Source: Verrucomicrobiales bacterium (lineage in GTDB: Bacteria > Verrucomicrobiota > Verrucomicrobiia > Limisphaerales > SXQI01). From it: 10,928 nt of DNA. Under the pieces are notes generated by a model, which was not told the origin of the DNA, searched no databases, and saw only the letters and a list, made by a program, of their open reading frames with translations. Position numbers and translations under genes: made by a program. Each line of letters starts with the position of its first letter. The stretch's first letter is position 1. Location: assembly GCA_005793025.1 (NCBI GenBank), contig SXQI01000293.1, positions 1-10,928 on the forward strand. The letters are read 5' to 3'. Of this stretch, positions 6,016-10,928 are shown one piece after another.

Positions 6016-6975
6016 ATGATTTCACGCCGTCACGCCTTGCTGCTGAGTGCATGCCTCTGTTGGACCCCTTCCATCATCGCAGCCGATACCACCTACACAC
6101 TCGGGATGATTGCGAAATCCCAAGGCAACCCATTTTTTGAAGCAGCACGAGCGGGGGCGAACGATGCCGCACGCGAACTGAGCGCACGCCTCAATCTAAA
6201 AATCACGATCGACTGGCGCACACCCAACGAGGAGGACGCGCAAAAACAGGCGTCCACTATCGAGCAACTCGTCCTCAACGGTGCGCATGGAATTATCGTG
6301 AGTTGTTCCGATGCCAATAAACTCACGGGTGCCATCGACAACGCCGTCAAACAAGGGGTTCCGGTTGTCACATTCTCTGGGGACGCACCCACGAGCAAAC
6401 GATTCCTCGCCATTGGCATCGATGATTTTGAATGTGGTGCGCGCACAATGGATGAACTCGCCAAATTGATCGGGGGTAAAGGAGTCGTCGCAGCAATCGA
6501 CGGTAACCCCAATGCAGTCAACCTACAGCAGCGGGCTGCGGGTTTTAAAAAAGCTGCTGAGAAATACCCCGATATCAAAATCAAAGGGATTTTCTACCAT
6601 AAAGAAACGCCGCAGGACGCTGTTGCAAAAATCGAGCAAGTCATGCAAGCCAACCCCGAAATCACCGGTTGGGGTTTGTTAGGCGGATGGCCACTCTTCA
6701 CACAAAACGCTCTCAAATGGCCCGTTGGAACCATCAAATGTGTCGCCGTTGACGCTCTTCCGCCAGAACTTGACTACGTCCGAAGTGGTCACGTTCAAGT
6801 CCTTTTATCACAGGATGTTTACGGCTACGGTTACCAATCCGTGGAGAAACTCATCGACAAACTTCATTCCAAAAAATCACCTAGTCAACCCGTTAGCAAT
6901 TCTCCTCTCACTGTCGTTACCAAACAAAACGTGGAGGAATTCGCCAAGAACTGGGTCAAATGGCTGCCAAAATAA
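6016..6975 (+). CDS. Periplasmic sugar-binding protein (RbsB/LacI-type fold), orphan
   Basis: The 319-residue product is a substrate-binding protein of the Peripla_BP_4 class, which deliver monosaccharides to ABC importers. Seen: an export signal ending near I21-A22-A23|D24; the first strand and ligand loop (L29-G-M-I-A, then N38-P-F-F); V118-T-F-S-G-D-A-P in the position of the sugar-contacting loop; G162-N-P-N-A with Q171-Q-R173; D246-A-L; and S265-Q-D-V-Y-G-Y, all in the order expected of the two-lobed fold. Start: a TTG at 5980 would add 12 residues before the signal, so ATG 6016 is preferred. S3-R4-R5-H-A-L resembles a twin-arginine signal, although F at +2 is absent. L10-S-A-C13 resembles a lipobox but sits too early for a normal lipoprotein signal. 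No permease or ATPase gene lies nearby, so the transporter partners must be elsewhere or the protein acts in sensing. It is 83 bp after the hydrolase and may be co-transcribed with it. Confidence 0.9.
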   Translation: MISRRHALLLSACLCWTPSIIAADTTYTLGMIAKSQGNPFFEAARAGANDAARELSARLNLKITIDWRTPNEEDAQKQASTIEQLVLNGAHGIIVSCSDANKLTGAIDNAVKQGVPVVTFSGDAPTSKRFLAIGIDDFECGARTMDELAKLIGGKGVVAAIDGNPNAVNLQQRAAGFKKAAEKYPDIKIKGIFYHKETPQDAVAKIEQVMQANPEITGWGLLGGWPLFTQNALKWPVGTIKCVAVDALPPELDYVRSGHVQVLLSQDVYGYGYQSVEKLIDKLHSKKSPSQPVSNSPLTVVTKQNVEEFAKNWVKWLPK

Positions 6976-7005
6976 AAACACACCAGAGATCTAGTCTCTG
7001 GTGTG
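6969..7005 (-). terminator. Strong intrinsic terminator for the leftward isomerase-like gene
   Basis: CACACCAGAGA (6979-6989) and TCTCTGGTGTG (6995-7005) form a perfect 11-bp stem with a 5-nt loop. Read leftward, the stem is followed directly by TTTTTATTTT (complement of 6978-6969), a textbook U-tract. It lies 14 bp past the stop of the isomerase-like gene. The U-tract is encoded within the last codons and stop of the convergent sugar-binding-protein gene. Read rightward there is no T-run after the stem, so it is probably weak or inactive for the plus-strand gene. Confidence 0.85.
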
Positions 7006-7018
7006 ATGTGATGGACAA

Positions 7019-8284
7019 TTAGAATTTGTTCTGGCGATACGCTCCCATGACAGGGGCATCCGGGTTTACATCAGGCCCGAAATATCGCAGCACCACCAAC
7101 GGTTCGACCTCGGAAGTGTTCTCGAAGGTAACTCCTGCTTGTGCGGCCGATTCCGTGCAGAAAACTTCATCCCGGGTCAACTCGTGGAATCGAATAAGTT
7201 TTGGGCAGTCTAACTCGAGCTTGTTCATCCGGCCGTTGCCCTGAACCGTGATCAAGCCATAGGCACCGTTATCCCGAATCGTACACTTAGCACCGGGTTC
7301 CACGGTCAATTCCTTCGCTGTGAAAAGCTGTTCTCCATGGATCTTGCCATACACGATCCAGCGATCCACGAATCCTTCGCTCCGAGTGTCTGCGACCGGC
7401 ACTGGCTCAAGATAGTGGTTATCCTTGTATTGAGGATCCACATTCATTTCCCAATCCAATTGGTCCACGATGAAATCCAAATCCTGATGCCGTTCGACGG
7501 GCATGTCCTTCACCAATAGTTTCCAAGGAACTTCGCGCCCTTCCACAAGAGATTGATACATCCCAAACACATCCGAACCCCACTGCGGTTCGTAGGTGCA
7601 GAGCGAGCCGGGTGCATGCAAAATCCCCGGCCCAATCAACCATCCAGATCCGGGCTTCAGACGGTAGGCACGCGACAGATCAAGAATTCCATTATCCCCC
7701 TTATTCCAATTCTCCAGACACTTACGCACCTGTGCCTTCGTAGTCCCAGGTTCTAGGCCCATGAACGTGTAAGGGAAATTATTTCCTGTGTTGTTGTGTT
7801 GCGGTGGAAAATAATAAGACTCCGGTTTTCCCTCCTGACCCACCAGCTTGGCTTGTGCCTGAGACTGATGCATGTGATGCGGAATGGGTCCCATGTTATC
7901 GAAGAATTTCGAATAAACCGGCCAACGATTATACTTATTCCAGATCGCATCTCCGATCAGTTTTCCACCTAATTCAGAAACAGCATCCGCCAAGGTGAAC
8001 CGTTCCGAACCCACCACCACATAGCTCAACCCTTCATCAGGAACCCTTCCCTCGTTCGCACAAGGTGTTGTCGAAGCAAACCACCGTTCATCAATGCCTC
8101 CTCGGTTCAGACCAAAGGCATAAAGATCATCGGGGTGAAGCTTGAGCCGCTTCCCGGGTTGCAAAAAACTACGGGGAACCCAACAAGGGGCGAGGCGGAG
8201 CAATCCGCCAGATTCAGCGAGTGCGTCCTCCACACGGCTACGCACATTTCCAGTCAGGGTTTTCAGCGAGTTAACAGTATTCAT
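7019..8284 (-). CDS. Class I mannose-6-phosphate isomerase-like cupin protein
   Basis: This protein resembles the type I phosphomannose isomerase family, zinc enzymes that interconvert mannose-6-phosphate and fructose-6-phosphate in the cytoplasm. Numbering from the TTG at 8293 (424 residues): H139-H-M-H142 followed by G155-K-P-E158-S-Y-Y matches the metal-site strand 'HP...GKTEAWY' of ManA/GmuF-type enzymes. P222-G-I-L-H226-A-P-G matches 'GTIHA', and E235-P-Q-W-G-S-D241-V matches 'EIQQSSD'. A second cupin-like half occupies about 310-405. These place the four likely metal ligands (two His/Glu in strand one, E158, H226). No signal peptide is present. ATG 8284 (421 residues) is preferred to the TTG three codons upstream; neither has a good Shine-Dalgarno sequence. 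It lies 76 bp downstream of the PVC dehydrogenase gene on the same strand and ends before a strong terminator, so both may form one unit. The exact substrate could be another phosphosugar or free sugar. Confidence 0.78.
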   Translation of the reverse strand: MNTVNSLKTLTGNVRSRVEDALAESGGLLRLAPCWVPRSFLQPGKRLKLHPDDLYAFGLNRGGIDERWFASTTPCANEGRVPDEGLSYVVVGSERFTLADAVSELGGKLIGDAIWNKYNRWPVYSKFFDNMGPIPHHMHQSQAQAKLVGQEGKPESYYFPPQHNNTGNNFPYTFMGLEPGTTKAQVRKCLENWNKGDNGILDLSRAYRLKPGSGWLIGPGILHAPGSLCTYEPQWGSDVFGMYQSLVEGREVPWKLLVKDMPVERHQDLDFIVDQLDWEMNVDPQYKDNHYLEPVPVADTRSEGFVDRWIVYGKIHGEQLFTAKELTVEPGAKCTIRDNGAYGLITVQGNGRMNKLELDCPKLIRFHELTRDEVFCTESAAQAGVTFENTSEVEPLVVLRYFGPDVNPDAPVMGAYRQNKF

Positions 8285-8312
8285 TGATTTCAAAAACTAA
8301 AATGGTCACATC

Positions 8313-8327
8313 CTCGCTTGAAGCGAG
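8313..8327. repeat. Short palindrome between the PVC dehydrogenase and isomerase-like genes
   Basis: CTCGCTT (8313-8319) and AAGCGAG (8321-8327) are exact inverse complements around a single central G, in the 76-bp spacer 8285-8360. As RNA it could form only a 5-bp stem with a 5-nt loop and has no U-tract on either side, so it is not a credible terminator. It could be an operator half-site pair, a weak RNA-processing hairpin or chance. Nothing else is evident in this spacer. Confidence 0.25.
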
Positions 8328-8360
8328 TTTCATTCTTCAACTCAACGGTGATGAGGTGGG

Positions 8361-10928
8361 TTACTTGTTGAAATTCGGAGCAGTGTTTTTTCCAGCGGCT
8401 TCCATGAAAGCCAACAGGTCCAACAATTCTTCTTTGGAGAGAACATTCACCAAGCCCTCCGGCATCGAGGATATTTTAGAAGCAGCACGGCTCTTAATAT
8501 CGGTCTTTTTGACTTCAGTTCGCACATTGTTCAGAGCGTCTGTCAACAGAACCACCTTCTGATCATTCTCTTCGAGAACACGTCCAGTCACGTCCTCGTC
8601 GTTCTTAAGGTAAATGGTGGTGTTCATGTATTGTTCAGAAACGACCTTCGAAGGTTCGATCACTGCGCTGAGCACATCAACCCGAGAAAACCGGCTTGCG
8701 ACCGCAGTCAGATCGGGACCCACCGCTCCGCCTTCGTTTCCTAGGCGATGGCACGTCGCACATTGGGCCGCCACGTAGGCTTCCTTGCCCTTCTCAAAAT
8801 TCCGCCCCTGACTCACTTGAGCCAACGCAGGTGCAATGTCCTCCATCTTCCAAGCCTGCACAAACGCACGCGCCTTGGCTGCCGCACTCGGCACTTTGGT
8901 TTTGCCAGTGATGTAACCTGCTAACTCGCCCTTTTCTTGATCCGAAAGCGTCGCCACAGCATCCCGGCTGATATTCTTGATAAAATTACCGTAGCTTGCT
9001 CCATCGCCATAATCGCGACTCACATCGGTAAACCATTTCACCGTGGCCGCAGGATGCAGATCAGGTTGGGCTTTCGAAAAATCCTGATTTAACCAAGTGA
9101 AGTACACCTGCCGCTGTGCCAAGGTCCAACCCCGTTTCAAATTCCGCAAGTGGAATACATAGTGCAATTGTTCTTCACGAGTCTTGGCTTTATCCAGCAG
9201 CTCAAGAGTGCGACTCACGACTTCCGGAGCTTCCAAATAAATCATGATCTGGGACAATTCACGATTCAAGGCCTCGGTTTGAGCGGGATACAGTGCATCC
9301 AGTGCTCCGGCGATATTTTCGGCAACATCCGGACCGGGATTCCCTTGGCGAATAAACGAAATACTCAACACACGCAACGCCGCGAGCATTTGATCCTCGC
9401 TCATAGTCTGATTTGCCGCCTGCTGCAATCCTTTGAGCACCTCTGCTCTTAAATCAGGCGCAGCCATTCTCGCGAGAGCCAACAACGCGTTCAATTGTCC
9501 ATCGATGCTCGATTCCGACGCCGCTCTATCACCCCATGACGACACATCCTGTGCCTCGATAGCGATTCGCGCAGCGTAACGGATCCAGCGATCTGGGCTG
9601 GCGAGATGAGGCCAAGCAAACTCAACCGCTTTAGGATCCTGTTTTCCGTGAAACGCTTCCAATTGATGCCTCAGGCGACGTGCCGCAGCAGCCGATTCAT
9701 CGCGCACAGGCCCTGCAGCCGCAGTCGATTCCGAACCGGTATAAGTAACTCTATAGAGCCCTGATTGAGTTCCACGCCCCCCCGTTAAAAAGTATAATGC
9801 CCCATCCTTGCCGATCTCCATATCGGTCACATTCAATGGCTTCCCAACAATAAAATCTTCGCGGGTCGCCGAGTAACTGGCGCCTTGCGGCGTCAAATGC
9901 ACCGCAGAAATACGTCCATACGACCAATCCATCGCGTAAAGCGCCCGTTGATATTTCGCGGAGAATTTGGCTCCTGTCCCAAACTTAACGCCTGTCGGGG
10001 ATCCGATCCCAATATCGATTGTCCCCGGCAGAATATCAGGAAAGTAGGAAGGATTCTTGGCTGTGCCTTCACGGAATCCATAGTCGCCTCCGGACACCAT
10101 GTGATAAATCCGTGTTGGCCGATACCATGGGGTACCCCAGTCCCATTCCATATCGCTGTCATACGCGAACATCTCACCATCCGGATTAAAATCAAAATCG
10201 TAGGCGTTCCGCATGCCTCCCGCCACCATCTCTGCGTTCTTACCATTCTCATCCATCCGCAAAATGAAACTGCCCGGAGGTTTAACTCCCACTCCGAACC
10301 CGTTCCCATCCTCTCCGCGCTTGAGCAGCATGTCCTCGGCGTAATTACGATGGGGTGAAGTCGCAGCCAGATCTCCCGGCACCTTCACGAAATTGCCATG
10401 GATATAGTAAATTGATTTTTTATCCGGCCCCAAAACCAAACCGTGTGAACCGTGCTCGCCGCCACCGCTCTCAATGGCCCTCAGAAGTTCGACCTTATCG
10501 TATTTGTCATCGCCATTCGTATCGCGTAGCCGATAAAGCCCCAACCCATTTGGCCCGTTTCCACTCACATAAAGACTATCAAATGCATACAGCAACCCCA
10601 TCGCCCCTCCCACCGGCAGGTCGATCGCTTCCGATCCTTCCACCGTTCCCGTCGAAGAGAGCGTTAAGCGCAGAATATTCCCTTTCCCTTCTTGCGGTGA
10701 AACGATGAGCCGACCTTTAGGGTCAATTCCCATCGAAACCCAAGAACCTTCATTCTCCGAGGATTTGATCAGTTCCACCTTGAACCCGGGCAACGTCTTG
10801 ATGGTTGAGGCGGCAGTTGCGACTGCAGGTTTCAACACATCCCCCCAAGGGGCGATCCCATGAGCACCTAAGCTTACAGCTGCAGCCCAACCCGATAGCG
10901 ACACCTCGGTTTGCCAACCCGCAGTTGC
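8361..10928 (-). CDS. PVC-type membrane-bound dehydrogenase-like protein with C-terminal CxxCH cytochrome domain, 5' end outside window
   Basis: Numbering is from the GTG at 10904 (847 residues). The frame stays open upstream to the window edge, so the true N-terminus, including any signal peptide, is probably outside. Residues about 38-390 form a beta-propeller resembling TIGR02604 and soluble sugar dehydrogenases. Visible parts are P39-G-F-K-V, D128-T-N-G-D-D-K-Y-D136 (calcium-binding-like loop), H151-G-S-H-G, G230-M-R-N-A-Y-D and S271-G-G-D-Y-G. About 400-690 is helical and HEAT-like. The C-terminus matches the TIGR02603 haem domain: C715-A-T-C-H719 binds haem c covalently, with H719 as proximal ligand and M814 (S-S-M-P-E-G) as the likely distal ligand. 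Known: such proteins are numerous in Verrucomicrobiota and Planctomycetota and most lack experimental substrates. Inferred: periplasmic oxidation of a carbohydrate-like substrate with electron transfer through the cytochrome. The isomerase-like gene follows 76 bp downstream. Confidence 0.9.
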   Translation of the reverse strand, partial: ATAGWQTEVSLSGWAAAVSLGAHGIAPWGDVLKPAVATAASTIKTLPGFKVELIKSSENEGSWVSMGIDPKGRLIVSPQEGKGNILRLTLSSTGTVEGSEAIDLPVGGAMGLLYAFDSLYVSGNGPNGLGLYRLRDTNGDDKYDKVELLRAIESGGGEHGSHGLVLGPDKKSIYYIHGNFVKVPGDLAATSPHRNYAEDMLLKRGEDGNGFGVGVKPPGSFILRMDENGKNAEMVAGGMRNAYDFDFNPDGEMFAYDSDMEWDWGTPWYRPTRIYHMVSGGDYGFREGTAKNPSYFPDILPGTIDIGIGSPTGVKFGTGAKFSAKYQRALYAMDWSYGRISAVHLTPQGASYSATREDFIVGKPLNVTDMEIGKDGALYFLTGGRGTQSGLYRVTYTGSESTAAAGPVRDESAAAARRLRHQLEAFHGKQDPKAVEFAWPHLASPDRWIRYAARIAIEAQDVSSWGDRAASESSIDGQLNALLALARMAAPDLRAEVLKGLQQAANQTMSEDQMLAALRVLSISFIRQGNPGPDVAENIAGALDALYPAQTEALNRELSQIMIYLEAPEVVSRTLELLDKAKTREEQLHYVFHLRNLKRGWTLAQRQVYFTWLNQDFSKAQPDLHPAATVKWFTDVSRDYGDGASYGNFIKNISRDAVATLSDQEKGELAGYITGKTKVPSAAAKARAFVQAWKMEDIAPALAQVSQGRNFEKGKEAYVAAQCATCHRLGNEGGAVGPDLTAVASRFSRVDVLSAVIEPSKVVSEQYMNTTIYLKNDEDVTGRVLEENDQKVVLLTDALNNVRTEVKKTDIKSRAASKISSMPEGLVNVLSKEELLDLLAFMEAAGKNTAPNFNK

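Noticed and set aside
6093..6584. 163-codon open frame on the minus strand inside the sugar-binding-protein gene
   Set aside because: It is antisense to a well-supported gene, rich in Ser/Ala/Leu/Arg as expected from reverse reading, shows no recognisable motif and has no ribosome site of its own.
8313..8327. Palindrome as a terminator for the PVC dehydrogenase-like gene
   Set aside because: The stem is only about 5 bp once a loop is allowed and no U-tract follows on either strand.
9885..10358. 157-codon plus-strand open frame and a 138-codon alternative minus-strand frame inside the PVC dehydrogenase-like gene
   Set aside because: Both overlap the conserved beta-propeller in other frames and read as low-complexity shadow translations (many Arg, His, Ile, Trp).

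Overview
The window looks like a chromosomal segment of a PVC-group bacterium, most likely a Verrucomicrobiota member. The best indicator is the large reverse-strand gene at the right edge. It combines an N-terminal 'Pirellula/Verrucomicrobium-type' membrane-bound dehydrogenase-like beta-propeller, a helical middle and a C-terminal CxxCH haem domain, an architecture largely restricted to Planctomycetota and Verrucomicrobiota. The MCE/Mla transporter implies a Gram-negative envelope with an outer membrane. No tRNA, rRNA, insertion sequence, integrase, phage gene or CRISPR array was seen, and the segment is densely coding.

Left block (1-4445, all reverse strand). Read in the direction of transcription, the block begins with a possible 24-codon leader ORF behind a strong Shine-Dalgarno (SD) sequence. 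Next come an unrecognised protein of about 500 residues built from roughly 20 short 'WPLY/FPLY' repeats, then mlaE (permease), mlaF (ATPase) and mlaD (MCE substrate-binding protein). Last is the 5' part of a DEDD-type RNase H-fold protein that leaves the window. The junctions are very tight: 3 bp between the repeat protein and mlaE, and ATGA overlaps for mlaE/mlaF and mlaF/mlaD. This is a translationally coupled operon for inner-membrane lipid transport with an unknown repeat protein as its first full-size gene.

The divergent intergenic region (4363-4627) carries a perfect 12-bp inverted repeat followed by a short T-rich stretch on the plus strand, and a plausible sigma-70-like promoter upstream of it. 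These could specify a short RNA or attenuated leader toward the right, or an operator or 5' UTR hairpin for the leftward operon.

Middle block (4628-6975, plus strand). This holds a secreted serine hydrolase of the class C beta-lactamase/penicillin-binding fold, then a periplasmic sugar-binding protein of the RbsB type with no permease or ATPase genes beside it.

Right block (7019-10928, reverse strand). The haem-containing PVC dehydrogenase-like protein, whose 5' end lies outside the window, is followed by a mannose-6-phosphate isomerase-like cupin protein. A strong intrinsic terminator between the convergent genes ends the leftward transcript. The sugar-binding protein, isomerase-like protein and dehydrogenase-like protein together suggest carbohydrate uptake and oxidation, but this is an inference from neighbourhood. 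The most interesting candidate for something undescribed is the repeat protein tied to the Mla genes.
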